Assembly: GCA_916613615.1 (NCBI GenBank)
Contig: OU744721.1
Location: forward strand, 71,925,060 to 71,989,059
Length of the DNA stretch: 64,000 bases
Direction: 5' to 3'
From: Steromphala cineraria
Taxonomy: Eukaryota > Mollusca > Gastropoda > Trochida > Trochidae
Shown: positions 1 through 13,737 of the stretch, piece after piece
Layout: each line of letters opens with the position of its first letter
Position numbering within the stretch: position 1 is the stretch's first letter
Made by a program: the position numbers and the translations under genes
Notes under the pieces: model-generated
Seen by the model: only the letters and a program-made list of their open reading frames with translations
Told to the model about the DNA's origin: nothing
Databases searched by the model: none

Positions 1-3000
1 CTCTTGCAATTGTTGCTATCACAATTTTCATGACACACATTTATTTTTGATGTTTTCTTTCCGATAGCTCATCAAAATTCGATAAACGACCAGCATGTAT
101 GTCTTTGGCCCATGAATTACTTTTATAATTAAGTTCATGAATAAATGATGACAATGAATATATAACGTTTTGGCAGCGACTACTGTCTGTTCCAGTCAAT
201 GAGATAATTAATCGACAGTATTATGCGTTAGACGAAGGCTTTAACACGTAACGCACATCGACTGATACTACCGTTCATTGATTGAGAAATTTGTGATGTT
301 CCTCTCTGTATATTGTAAGACAGACACACACATATCAACAGCTATTGTAGACTATATACGAATGATAAATCTGCTTAGCAAAATCCATTTAAACTATTCT
401 ACATGGTTTAAGCAGCATTTGAGTAAATTATAGCGGAACTTTGTAATTAAGGAATGGGAGTGTTATATATAGTCCGTTTTATCAATCAATCTTGCTTTTA
501 GCTTTATGATATGTTAAACCAATCATCTACAGTGACATTAATGTTGTATTGGGTGTAGCTGATATTGTAGAAAGACGCAATCAGGCCTTTAGCCACTATA
601 GTGTAAAATTAATATAATAATTGTTGATACAGCTAAAATGCCAATGCATGTAAACCTGATTCTTTCAAACAAAAAGAAAAAGATGTACGTGTTCTTGTTC
701 AAAGTTTTCCGGAAATATATACGTCATTGTAGTGTTTTCGTAGCGGTACAAGTTAAATTAGAATAGTAAATGTCTTTGGCAATTAAAACGGATTAGTACT
801 TGCAGGGTGCAAATATGTAAGTAAGTAAGTAAGTTTATGGTGCAAAGATCCTCGTAAGACGCACCCAGCATATATTATAGAAATACAACCATCGTCCGAC
901 GTCGTGCTTTGCCTCAAGTTTGAGGTGATGGTTAAAAAAATTTAATACAAATGAAAGACATATGAATCTATGTAGTATAGTCTGGACTTTACTTAGATAA
1001 CCTGTATGTTTTGCAAACAGTGCAGATTGCTGTCCGAATTATACTCAGATTGTTCAACTCAAGAGATGATTCGGTAGCGATAATGTCATTGACGAAGCAT
1101 AGATTTTCTTTAAAAAATATTAATATGCTCATACAAGTTACAAAATGTAATGATAACTTCGCAAAAATTTGAATTAATATTTTTTCTAAGGTAATCTGAT
1201 TTCACCTTTTATAACATAAATTCCCGAAAGGCAAGACGTAATATTATTACAATCTGAAAAAGTTTGATTGAACATTTTGCCAGTGGGAATTGAATTATCT
1301 ATTTTTTTATTTGTCAAATTCCATTTGAGATCAAATTTGATACATTTGTTTAATGTCATTCGAAAATTTTTGCAATAGTTCTCAGATTGATTCTCTGAAA
1401 TATCTAGTTTTAAAAGTTTGTTAGAATTGTCTTTAAGCCATCTTCATTTGATATGTTTGCGAACCTGTCTACGATATTTCAATGTACTAGGAGCTGTCGC
1501 GCTAATTCTACTTAACGAAACTGTTTTATAAGACCGTTAGCTTTAAGGTCAATCTATTCTTACTCATGTAAATAACCTTCTTTCCAAATGCCTTTAAACA
1601 AAGTCAATTTAAATTAAATCGCTTATTGAGAATTTTCGACTCCATCATGCATTGTACTTCTCATCTTTCATGTCAAATGTGTTTGTCACTCTTAATTTGG
1701 GCAATTACGTGTAAAATCAATTCCAATTTAGATATTCGATATATCAATCAGTTCCATCAAAACATCATTCAACCAAAATAATTCATCAGTTCATACACAT
1801 CCGACTGATCCTGAGATAAGAAAGTGACAGACTATATGTAGATCTACTACAGTCAGAACAATGTAATATTGATGAAAGAACATAAATAAATAGGAATCAA
1901 TTCTAGAAAATGCAGTTGCAACGAATGAAAGTGATTTTCTTTGATCATGCCATTACTCGAATTACAACTTTCAACATGAATAGTAAGGCGGTTTTTTGTT
2001 TATCCGAATATTGATATTTTGATAGATATCTTAATGTGTTTTTCATTTACTTTTCTGCCTGGGAAAGGAAGGCATTCATATGCAAGTGCTTAGTGGTCAA
2101 TGAGTTTAAGTTATGAAACTAATCTCACATATGTTTTCATGTATCTTTTTACCCAATATTCATTCCAAAAATACTATCTACTAATAATGTTAAATGTGAC
2201 TTACTTTTAATATTTTAAACATTTTATTTTGTTAAAAAGAACAAAAATCACCTGAAAGCTCGCAAGCAAATGTAATGCTATTCCCTGTAATTGCTGTCGG
2301 GAAGAAACACATCTGTAGCCCTTTGATTAAGTAACGTTTGAAATACCCTTTTGTTAGAATAGTTTGGACATGTGTTATGACTTAGACGCTTTGATCTTTG
2401 CCCAGTAAACGGCTTCTTGTTTCGAAATCACTGTAATTCAAGACCTATTGTTTTGAAGTGAACACTTTATTCGGAAGAAGGCAATTTTGATGTCGTGAAA
2501 AGTAAATTTCGCAATATCGTGCTCTAAATGCATTAACCTTGTGAGTTCAATTTGAAAAAACGATTAGAGATTAACATGTATGTTGCTCCCTGCAACAACA
2601 CCGGGAATAATACAGAATAATTTAATTCGATTTCTTTAAAATGCTGTTATTCCAAACGTGACTGAAGTATTTTGGTCGTAATGAGCTAACATGGGAATAA
2701 TTTAAAAAAATCAGCCGTTGTTCCTGAATTTTACCTCTTTGTATACATTTAACACGACATCGTTTAACAGTTAACATGCTTCATGTTTAAATTCATATTC
2801 TACGAAAGATATACAAAATGATAAAAAACAACCCTCGCCAATTTCAAGATTTCCCTAATGTATTCCGCTTAAGTGTTACAAATTTGACGGGTCATTTATT
2901 TTTATACTGTTATAATTGCTGATGTCCATATCTGCTATTCAGCAACAGACCCATGTCAATATCTAATTTTCCTCTTCAGTATCATAATCGTTTTTGAATT

Positions 3001-3540
3001 TATCCCTTGAGAGCAATGGCTACCGGCGGCAGTGATTGTTATATTAACTTTGTTACATTACACACGAAATCTGTCTTTTATGAATATTGATATCGTCTGT
3101 GATATCTATCAAAAACGTTCGTATTCAATTCTTTTATAATTTGTCGCGCTTTTGATATGCATATGACTATCCTTTATGTGCAGTGGTTGTCAAACAAAAT
3201 GAAAATATCACTAGACTGTTAACTTTACAACTTTGAATAGACATTAGTTCATCAATATCAGTTGAGAATTATTGAATTAAGTTATTTGATTATACATGTT
3301 CAGTTGTTAACATATTTTGTCAGTCTGTTTATTTCAAGAAGGTACCTTTAAAGTTATCTATTGTTCTAAATCAGATCTTTCGGTTACAAGAGAGTTCGCG
3401 GCAAACTTTATTCGTAACCAAATGCTACATTAGTTTTGTAAAATATCAAATGCAAATCACAAACCTAGTTCAGTGTCAATTCCATTTTTTTATAAGTAAT
3501 CAGAGCCAACCATTACGGGTGCCTATTGACCCCAAGGGAG
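1..3540. other. AT-rich non-coding stretch with a small GTAA run
   Basis: No open frame of note occurs here. At 817-834 a (GTAA) run is flanked by the direct repeat GGTGCAAA at 806-813 and 839-846, which resembles a short insertion with a target duplication. The remainder shows nothing recognisable. Confidence 0.6.
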
Positions 3541-3547
3541 TATTGCG

Positions 3548-3595
3548 ATAGCGATAGTCTATTGTGAGTAACTATTGAAATAGCGATAGTCTATT
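3548..3595. repeat. 16 bp direct repeat
   Basis: ATAGCGATAGTCTATT occurs at 3548-3563 and again at 3580-3595, with related fragments on either side (attgccatagttta). It lies just upstream of the palindrome cluster. Confidence 0.75.
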
Positions 3596-3960
3596 CCGGG
3601 GTACCATTGCCATAGTTTATCAATAAAGGAACGGCAGCGTTTCTGCTTTGGTTTTTATGATGTCAGACTCGGATGCACTTCTGGAAGTCATGATTTAATT
3701 TGGTAACAAGAAGGTTATCTGTTGTATATTCTGGTTGCTACTTTTAGGTCTCGGCGACCAGTTTAATTGAGTAAGATCTCTCATTTCATATTAAAACATT
3801 GTGTTTTGAAATTAATATGCAATAAGAAGTAAAACATAGAGGTACGCGATAAAATATAAGTTACATGTAAGTTTAAAAACTCGATGCAATGGGCAATAGG
3901 ACAATGGCTTTTCAGGGAATGGGGGAGGTGCATATGCAGTCAGTTTGACACAAATCATTC

Positions 3961-4092
3961 CCAGATTGTGCAGGCCTTACAATCTGCAGATTGTTTAAAC
4001 AATCTAAGAATGAAAAATATTCCTAGATTGTTCGAACAATCTGCAGATTGTGAGCTCACAATCTGCAGATTGTGATCATTCCTAGATTGCAC
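3961..4092. repeat. cluster of alternating AGATTGT / ACAATCT palindromes
   Basis: About ten copies of a 7-8 bp word and its reverse complement alternate in 130 bp. The self-complementary ACAATCTGCAGATTGT occurs three times (near 3979, 4035 and 4057), joined through the further palindromes AGATTGTTCGAACAATCT and CAGATTGTGAGCTCACAATC. Almost any two neighbours can pair, so several alternative hairpins or cruciforms are possible. No known element was recognised. Confidence 0.85.
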
Positions 4093-5460
4093 GTTACACC
4101 CCTTTAAAATGAAACTAGATTAAGAGTGATCCTCAGACTGATATTGTGAGAAAATTCAAACATAATGAGGGTGTTTAAAGATAGTTGATCGTCAACAGTT
4201 GGGTAGACCTACTAAATGAAACATACTTAGTAGCAAGGACGGATAAATAATTACTTAAACTTCTTTTGATTGGAAAGGTTTCATAGAACATATGAAAAGA
4301 TTAATTATTGAATGAAGGTTGTTCGACGTTCCATTACATTGCATTGCATCGTTGTCTTTGATCACGGCCAAAACAAAACAGTAATAGAAACAAAGGATTT
4401 CTTTATCATCTATTGTGTAGAAATTGTGAATATTCTGTTCATGCATGTCATTATTTTCAATTCAAATCTTCATTTCAAAGAAAGAAAATGCGAAGTTGTT
4501 TTCGCCTTGTCAAACAACACACTGTCGTGATTCATCTTAGTTCATGTTGTTGATCCACCAATGAAAAGAAATATGAGGACACTTTTAAAAACGTATTTGA
4601 TCATTTTCCTTTCACCTCTAAACATAGCTATAGTCCACATGGAATAAATAGTGGAATGTTCTATGGATATTATTGCTAAAGACAAACACATTGTTACGAA
4701 CACTGTAAAGCAATGAGGATGCATATATGTTTGTTGTAACATAGTGACGATAAATAAAGTGGACGTATGGTGTCCTGTTTGCAGAAGACGGGAAGAGTGG
4801 AGTTGAATGCAAACACTCTTTCAATATTAATCAACAAACAGCTCCAATGCAATAAACCTTCCTGAAGTATCAGTGAAGCATGTTAAAACTTTAATTTTTG
4901 TCGTATTTACATAGACGGATTGGTAATTATATGTGTTTATCTTTGTATTCGGAGTTACGTATATCTGGTGCTTAAACTTTTGATACTGAATGAATATCTA
5001 TCTTTTGTCAGTTAAATATTAACTTAACAAATTGAATTTTTAAGTTTGTAATTTTAGTTATTTGATATCATGTCATTCTATGCATATCATAACAATGTTT
5101 TGAGTGATTTTGTTTATTCTATTTTTCATGCTTTGTTCTTTGTTTTGAAAGAGAGTGTATAAATCCAGTATTATCATGCTACAACAACACATTAAATTTG
5201 TTCTTTTAAACCGAATCAGAAGCTTTCCAAGCGTCAATGTTTCCTTCATGATTCTCTACAAATATCCTCATCATGGATACATCAATAACCTTTTCAACAT
5301 AAGTTGATATTCCCATCAATATGTATAAGAATATTTTCTCACATTATTTGGCATATATACTAATAACTATGTCAAGTTATAATCATATATGCCATTAGGC
5401 ATATACTGGCTGTAAAGCTAGTATTAGGCACGTTAGAAAAACTGCATATCTTAATATGGA
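4093..5460. other. non-coding stretch, nothing recognised
   Basis: The only open frames are short and overlap on opposite strands. No repeat or splice-like exon was identified. Confidence 0.5.
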
Positions 5461-5760
5461 TATAAACAGAAGAAAAGATAAGCCAATCAATTGTAGCCAG
5501 GTTTCTTCATATTCCTTATGAGTGACTCCAAGGATTAAGTCAAGTAAAGCCTATTGACCTCTATACAGAACCAGCGCTCCTGGATATAAAAGGTTGTCTA
5601 TACAGTCTCCTGGACATTGTACACTATGATTGCCTGAGCAGATGAGGTGATGTGGGTAACCGGTAACAGTTAGGGAAGGCAAAGTGAGTTACAGCCAGAC
5701 AGCTCCTGTCTATGAAGATAGTTAGCTGTTAAGCACTGGGCTTGGTGACTGATTGTCAAA
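5461..5760. repeat. dispersed repeat pair, copy A
   Basis: This block is clearly related to 18870-19150. Shared words include aagaaaagataagcca, gattgcctgag.agatgagg and cagttagggaag.caaagtg, followed by agttA. The flanks are unrelated. Copy A has TATAAAAG at 5585-5592, and both copies keep a consensus donor-like gtgagt (at 5684 here). It may be an old transposon or a duplicated promoter plus non-coding exon. Frames are broken by stops, so it is not protein coding. Confidence 0.8.
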
Positions 5761-5836
5761 TGACTGACTGACGGAAAGATAGATGAGAGCAGTTCCTCGA
5801 TCTTATCTCTTTGCAGGGATTTTCCACTTTGGTTCT

Positions 5837-5874
5837 CGATCAGTTTTAAAGTACACGATCAGTTTTAAAGTACA
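5837..5874. repeat. 19 bp exact tandem duplication
   Basis: cgatcagttttaaagtaca occurs twice head to tail, at 5837-5855 and 5856-5874, just after copy A. Confidence 0.9.
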
Positions 5875-8800
5875 ATATTAGCCCAAGAAAATCCTACGAA
5901 GAACATCTGACTTAAAAGCATAAACTTAGAAATTGTGGACCTCGTAGATCGATACAAAAGAAAAGTAATGATTTAGACAAAATAGAGGATCTTAACCTGA
6001 CTGTCTTTAAAAATGAGAAGGAAAACATTTGCATTGATGTCAGAACTATTTATAATTTTTGACAGAATAATAGATTGAATGTAGTGTACATGTATATGTA
6101 GTGTATATGTAATGGATGTATAATTTTGGTAACAAAGACATTCTCGTCGAGAACCCCAGTTTCCCAACGCCAAATCATTAGATATTCATATTGCCGTTAA
6201 TCAGTTTATGGTATATCAAGATTCCATAAGGTGACCTGAAGTTATTAAAAAATCTGACATTGCCAAATGTGTACAATGTTGGTTATCCAAATAACCTACA
6301 ACACATGGTATTGCACTTTTACACACATTTGCTATGATCAAAATGTTGTAATATCAAGAAGTCACTTTCTGAATTATTGATGTCTTTTGGAACTGTTTAT
6401 AGTCAGTTGCGACAGTATTTACATAGACTGGCTCCTACTAAGGTCTGTTTTCCTTCGGATCTGGAAAGGAAGTCCGGAACATTAGTGCTTTTGTACCTCA
6501 GAGTCCAGAATTTTTCATGACACAAAGACAACCGTTCTAAACGAAATACCTGTGATTTTGAACATGAATATTATATCAATGTAATCAGAAAATATGTATG
6601 GCAAAGCATTAACTTGCCAGGCGGTAAAGCATAGTTTTAGATAGTTAGGATTAACTCAAATTGAATGATAGAAAAGTTTGCTTTTGAAGCTGTTGTTTGA
6701 TAAAAAAATTTCTTATAAATAAAAATCCAGTAAATGTCATCATAATGAAAGTATATTTCATCTTTAGATCAGTTTGAACATGTACTTCTACAGAGCTTTC
6801 ATCGTATCTGAGTTTTGATAACCTTTGGATCAACATATTACATTAAATATTTTACCTCTGATATTGATGAACAATCTTTGATCTATATGGAATTTTGACT
6901 TCCCCCGGAAATAGGGTTGCTCAACCTCTGACATAAAACAGTTATCTTCCATTTATCTATCACAAGCTATCAGAGTTTAGATGGAGGCCATTAATTGGTA
7001 TTTGCTCCATAGATTCTAGTAGTACTTAACATTAACGTTCTGTCACATTGTCTTTGTATACTTATGTTTTTATTTGTTACGTGTTAAATAATGCCACCGA
7101 TGGTACAGGATCTCCGAACATAAGATGTATCACTCAACTGCTTCTGATAATAAATCCCTTGTGGACAAATCATCGATGATCCTAACATCTTGATCCTTGA
7201 TGTTTTAAGGATTGATCCTTATTTTTTAATTTCTCAGTGTTTAAGGCTTCTTGTGAATGTATCTGGTTATCATGAATAAAATATGAAATGTACTTTTGCA
7301 ATCGGGTACTTTATTATAGCATCATGACTATTCCTTATGTGGTAAGCATAAACAAGTTCTGAAATTAAGTAATAAACATTTATTAGATCACACTAGATAG
7401 CAATAATAATGAAGGAATATCCTGAAATAGTGTTCTTGATCTCGGAAAGATTATATATATCAAAGCAGGTCCCAACTTTTACATCTTGTTTTGAATTCCA
7501 GACACAAAACTATAGTCAAGAATTGAACATCCGTATATAGATATAGCATTCAAAATTATAGTGTGTATACCAACAAATGTTTGAATTATAAAAGAACATA
7601 ATACACACATGCCATTTTACCTTAAATTTACCTTGTACATGCTGCATTCATAAATACACACCATGGGGCGGTTATTAGGCTAAACAGGTCCTTATTTCAG
7701 ATAACCAAACCATGGGTCCGTTATCTGATAACCGACCATGGTTTGGTTATGAAGCGACTCGAGTAGTCCCTATATGAAGAACTAATTTTGTAATTTGCAT
7801 TTTGTACGTGTAGATCTTTTTTTAACACATTAGTGATGCATAAGCGTGAACATTTTGCTTGGAACAATTTTGAAGGAAAATAAGGAAATCTAATATTTCT
7901 TGAAGAGAGAAATGTCTTGGCCGTTACTAACCCTTAGGACCGACAGGCCAGGCTTAAGTATAATAAATCAACGTGCAAGTGTATCTTGTAGTAGAATCAT
8001 TCAACACACTCTCTATAAAAAATTTTACCTACGTAACTTAGAAGCACGTATTCTGAGAAATCAAGCATCCAGACGGTATAATAGTAAATATTTGCATCGG
8101 CATACTTATATGATACCTCTTAATCAAAGTCTGACATTTCGATGTAGACAAAGGGCTATCCTCACAACTAAACATGGCCGTCAATGTGATACCAAAAAAG
8201 CCTGTTCTCCTCTTAACCCTTAAATGCACGTGCATTTCATGTTCATCGTAGCGCGCGATGTGTGCATTTGACAGGGAACAGGAGATCTTGTCTGATTGGA
8301 ATGCTTCATTTGTGTTTTATATTTGTAATCATCTTTATTGTATTTTTTAAATGAGTGATTTGTTTTAGAATTCTAAGATAGCAAAACGAAATATCATTGA
8401 CATTACGTTTGAATGTGTTGGTTGTCCTGTTTTTAAACCAATATATGTGAGCTCACAACAGCGCTAACCACTGTCTGTAAATGTTGCGATTAACCGATGC
8501 CGTCACTCGGGTTTAATCTATCAAGCATGTAGAACCTCATCTCAGGGTGTATATGAAGTAACGACATGGATCTCGTCAATGTGAAACCCGTAGTAAATTA
8601 CGATAGGAAAGTTATATGCCATTCCTTTTTTCAGAATGTTTTTATACAGAATGTTTCATTTTATTTTTGACGAGAAGAAACGACATACATAATATTTGAA
8701 CGTTCTAGTGAATAAAGACAAACATATTGTTTGGACGTGGGCAGACAACAGCAATGGTATTATGTCATGTGAAACTGAGATTATATGTAATATTAAACGA

Positions 8801-10660
8801 GGATTGGCAAGCGAAGCAAAGATGAAAGCGAAATAAGATCTCCCACGGGTAAGAGCAGGTGTCACTTAAACCTAACGAGTAAACCTTACTTCAAACTGAA
8901 AAAGAGAGATTTTTACTCTTCCGTTCTCGGATTTCTAAATGAACTTACAGAACTGCAGATGATATCGCTTTCTTTGACACTCCCCTGAACGAACAAAATA
9001 TATGTAACCTGCAGCGCATGATATAGTTTACTATAAAGAGGTTAATATTTCGTAAAATGCCTTAGTTCACAAACAACGACAGTTTGATACCAATCACATG
9101 AACCATAGACCTAGTGCACTCACTTAAATGTATCGTAATGATTAATTCTTTTCAATCCTCCTGATGTCATTTTAAATATTGTTACCATTAATGTCAGTGT
9201 AACTGTATCGCCTCGACGGACTTGACACAATGACCTTTTACGGAATGAATTATATCTGTTCTTTTACAACCGTATGAGGAAATATAAATATATGAAGTTT
9301 CTCAACAGTGTTGTCACTGTAAAGGTAACAGATAGCTAAACTCAAAAAGTTTTACATCGTAGATACTGTTAGATTGAACTGGATAATAATTACTATCCTA
9401 ACCTACTGGAAGTGTTTTCTTAGTTATGATTCTTATTTTGTCAAAGCATTGATAAGAAGTCAATAGTATAACATTAGTTTTGACTACGTCATAGAAGAGC
9501 TAGATGGCAACTTTGTATCAACCTGAAAGGATAGAACCATTATATAGTATCTGACTGATGGTCTTACAGGTACATATGATAAGCTTCTACGAAGAGAAGG
9601 GACCTGTTGTTGATTTAATAGAAAAGATATATTTCAATGACAAAGGCTATACAACAGAACATGATAATGTCAGAATTTCATTCCTTTAACTTATTTTCAT
9701 TTCATCTTTGATGGGCATTCTAAAAGTTGCGATAAAGAATATTATCATTAATAAGTAATATCTATCTTTGATATCACCTGCTCTCTTCCTATGTTATTTC
9801 CTTGAGAGTGATATGGTTAAGAGTATAACTCCAGTAAATGTCACATTTTGTGTATGGCAAATCCCTCTGTATAGCATTGATCAAGTATTGAACTTTTCAA
9901 GTTAATAATGTTTTCAGGAAATAATCTCTGGTAAATCAATACAAAAACATCGATGGCATCAAAACAATCAACCTTGGCGTCAAACAATCAACGACATCAA
10001 ACAAATTTCAAATGAAATGGGTTTTTTTTCAAACAACTTCAAATTGCATGACTTTGGTCTTCAAAACACAGAAGTGCAAAGCTGAGAATATGTAACGAAA
10101 TGTAATCTGCATTTTAATGTGATTACTTTAAGTTGTAACAGTTTGCGTTTAAATGCTTGAGAGAAAATCTTTAAATGCCACTGTTAGAATCCAAAATACA
10201 TTTTACATGCAGATACAAGCATTTCTTTGAAACATTATGGATATGTTCAATTGTCCATAAAAATGAGTCGGTTACGTTTCTTAATAATTCGATATACTCG
10301 ACACTGATAGTAAATGAATTTGATCAGTTCTTAAGTAGTGAAGACCAAAGCAAAACCAAAAACACATGCAACGGGTATATATGAATGCCAGACATTATGT
10401 AAGATTTTTAAAAACCTTATTAACATTAGTGGCATGTAGGAATTAATAGTGAAATATGGCCCTACAACATTTTGCTACATGTACATAATGGTATAAACAA
10501 TGTGACACTAAAACGAATATGGCCTTTTTGTCACAGTTAGTGAACTCTCTGTAATGATGTTTGATAAAGTGTGTTCTAACTCTATCTTGCCGCTGATTCC
10601 ACTGAATGGTGCATCATTAGATCAGATCTGACATGTGCGGAGGAATTCGTATGTAAAATC
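5875..10660. other. gene-poor stretch
   Basis: The longest frame (7900-8223, about 107 codons from a TTG; first ATG at 7912) has no recognisable motif or splice context and overlaps a frame on the other strand. The only clear structure is the hairpin at 7.7 kb. Confidence 0.5.
7701..7750. repeat. 50 bp imperfect palindrome
   Basis: ataaccaaaccatgg.tccgt pairs with accgaccatggtttggttat around ttatctgataac. Another ccatgg.gcggttatt lies about 40 bp upstream, so the motif is partly repeated. It is probably a small foldback element. Confidence 0.75.
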
Positions 10661-10679
10661 GTATTGCAACCGATAGATC

Positions 10680-10965
10680 AATATCAGTGACTATACATGG
10701 ATAGAATTAATCGATTTCTTCATTTGACTTCAAGTTTCAAAATAGAACTATTTCTCATGATAACATACTGCAACGCCTTCCACTTCAAATAATGCAAACT
10801 AGCGGCTGTCATTGAAATGTCGCTGCCTTTGCCTATAATCTATAATAACATCCTGCTTTTGCGGATGTAAATCAGCATGTCTGTCTTGCTTTCCAAAATT
10901 AACATTCACGTAATAGCTACTCGTAAGCAGATAATCACTATGTAAGCAAGAGATTGACATTTGAG
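10680..10965. repeat. dispersed repeat family C, copy 1
   Basis: It shares with copy 3 (23.7 kb) the words tcatttgacttcaa, ataatctataata, atcctgcttttgcggatgta and ctcgtaagcagataat, in order and with conserved spacing. The first half also matches copy 2 (15.66 kb). It has no coding frame. Confidence 0.75.
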
Positions 10966-11090
10966 AAAGTCTGTGGCATTTGCTTTTTTTATCTGAGAGA
11001 TTTTATACTTAGTGCTACTTCTTACGCATGTACATTAAAATCATTTTGATCACTTATGTAAAAGTAAGAGATGAGCCTTCCTTTTAAATA

Positions 11091-11324
11091 ATGATAGACA
11101 ACATCAGAGTAGGGCAACACTACCAACCCACAAGCGTACCAACTCGCCCATGTCGCCTCAATGATGCTTATATTCAAAACTATAACAAACTTCAGGAGAG
11201 AAATGTTGTGATTCCCATCCTTGCAATATCTCGTGAATACCTAGCAGGCCTGAAGACTGTAATTGTATACTCCCCAGAACTGTCATGCCACCACAGACAG
11301 AACATCTATCAATATGACACTTAA
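11091..11324 (+). other. 77-codon open frame of unknown nature
   Basis: An ATG opens a 77-codon frame with fairly even codon use (MIDNIRVGQHYQPTSVPTRP onward) and no hydrophobic segment. I recognise no domain, and there is no convincing splice site or homologous neighbour. It lies about 130 bp after family C copy 1. It could be chance or a remnant of a transposon protein. Confidence 0.12.
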
Positions 11325-13652
11325 CTCTGTTCGTTGTGGTACAACGAAATCTTCAAACAAGTCGGTTGTAAAATAGATCAAGATTGAACCATTATTCCCG
11401 ATACAAGTAAGGATAGGTTAACAGCACAACTACTCGAATGTGGTGTATGTATCTGATACATCACTTATGTAAGAGATAGCAGGTGACACGAGACCTTAAA
11501 TCCCTCAACGCTATTACACGGTTTTCGGCGTAAAAACTCTACTTTAACTTTATCCAGTTTGGTATTTCAATCCTTGATTTTTTGGCTACAGTATGCACAT
11601 ACGTTAGCTAAACTTAATCTGAATATTCACATATTTGGGTCGGAGGAGGAATAAGTTCAGTACCCTGAACAGTGTTTATGATCATTTCAAAGTGATAAAT
11701 TATAACATATTCTTGTGAATCCTCTTTGAGTGTTTGTTGGAGATGTTCAATAAGAACAGTTTTTTTTATTATGCATCCCCTTTCTCGACACTTTTAAAGA
11801 TATCTCCACTTAAGTTTTCTATCTAATTTTTACATGTCAACAAAAAGATTGACACGTAGGTTTTTCCCCCATCAGTTGTCTCGCATGAGGTTAAATGTTC
11901 ATCGATTCAAATTTAACACTTTCTTTAAAACGTGATCTGTACTCATGAATAAAACCTAGCATAGATTTCCAATATAGATAAGTAGCAGAAAATAAAGCAC
12001 AAGGGACATGTGAAATGAGGGCACAACAATTACTGCCTCTAACATACAGAGTACAGTGTGGGTGTTATTGATCTCCAGCTTTACTTATTAAAGAACTTCT
12101 TGCTGTAATTTCATCACCTCCATTGCATTATTTCCTGCTTTTGTCAGAATAGTTTACAATTCATGCAGATCTCCCAGACCACAATGGTAAAAAACATTAA
12201 GTTATTTCGTTAACCATTGAAGAAATGTGTACACTTGAAATTATAATTCAACATTAGTTTCGTGTAAATCCATATATATGTAGACCTTGGCAAAACATGA
12301 TTTTTATACTGTTTGGAAATGTTTCTATCGGCTTTGTTAGCTATAGATAACTGATACAGCCAACTATGACACGTGTAATTCAATGCTGATAGAGAACAGA
12401 GTTTACACTGCAACCACCAGCATTTTAATGTTGTGTCATCTGCTCTCGTCATTGTAATGACATTTTGCCTTACACGCTTTTAACAGGAACATGTTTATCA
12501 CATGTACAGGACGCGAAATATATTCTTTAAGACATATATGTATATTCATACCACTAATCAAATAATTTAAGTCCAGAATTCGGTATTTTCACAATTAGTA
12601 TGTACGATATATGTGTTTTTAGGCAATAACAATTCATGTCTTCGTGGGACTCACCTTCTGTAAGGGTGTAATTATAGATTATTGAAGAAAGAATAGTTTA
12701 TATTTTGGTAAATAATTCAAAAGAAAACTTTTATACACAAAAACGACACACCATTATATCATTCTGGTGATTCAAACAACATTTCTTGCATTCTCAGAAA
12801 ATGTGCATACGAACAGTTAGTTGTCATCATATTCCATTTTGAACTTTACTTCAGTATTTCAATTCTTTGACAATCTAATGCAGCGTTGGCTCATGTAGAG
12901 TAAAATGTTTTTATAATTTTGACAAAGGAGACTGTCTTGGGTTTATGTTAGAGCTTCAAGATTTATTTCATCTCTAGCAACACCTATTTGATAAGACGTT
13001 CAGCTTATATCTACAAAAGTACGGTAGTGAAAAATTTAAAAAATGGTTTATAAAAAAACAGAGCGAACGTAGGGGGGCCCTGGCCAATTCCTGAGGTCGA
13101 ATATCTACTTTTTTTAAAAGAAATCCGTAAAAAGTGTGCAAAAACGATATTACAGAGGTTCTCATATCGTAAAGAAACCTTCTTACTCAAGACATCCCAA
13201 AATACAATTAATCACATTGTTAGCGATAATCTCAAATATCTCATTTTTACATTACCAAACAGTTAGGGAGCGTGCAAAAATCAAGATATTCTGTAGTTTC
13301 TTATAATATGCTAATCACCGGGGGTTTTGGATTCCGGATAACGTTTCTATTTGAGATGTTCAGGAATGCAAATTTCAGTTTCATTTCAATCTTATATTGC
13401 AAGATGAGCTGGTTTGTGTTGAACTTCTTGTACAGTATTTTATGACTGACAGTAAGATCACACCAGAAAGCGCTTGGCCATATAAACTGTTGTTTTATTG
13501 TCGTTTATCTAAGTTTTAAAGTTTGTAAATGGTTCTAGTCATGGACATCTTGAGATGCTGAAATACACTAAATTCTTACCTTACTACATTTATCTGAATC
13601 AGTTGCTACATGCGTTACCAATTCATGCAATGCATGCTTTAACGTCTTGTTA

Positions 13653-13737
13653 ATGTTACCATTTAATCTTCTGAATGCTGTTTTAGTGTATTTATTTTGT
13701 GATGTAAATCTCAATCGTGTTAAAGGACCTCGAACTG
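13653..13737 (+). CDS. candidate first coding exon (signal peptide) of the nAChR, option 2
   Basis: An ATG at 13653 opens 28 codons plus one base, ending ACT G before gtaaga, again the phase needed by the exon at 28194. The peptide MLPFNLLNAVLVYLFC has a proper uncharged hydrophobic core, followed by a polar stretch (DVNLNRVKGPRT). The donor is better than that of option 1. Against it, the intron would be about 14.5 kb, the start context is weak and the codons are AT-rich, unlike the certain exons. The true exon may be neither candidate and may lie outside the window. Confidence 0.25.

Noticed and set aside
7900..8223. 107-codon plus-strand open frame
   Set aside because: It starts at a TTG, has no motif and overlaps a minus-strand frame; treated as chance.
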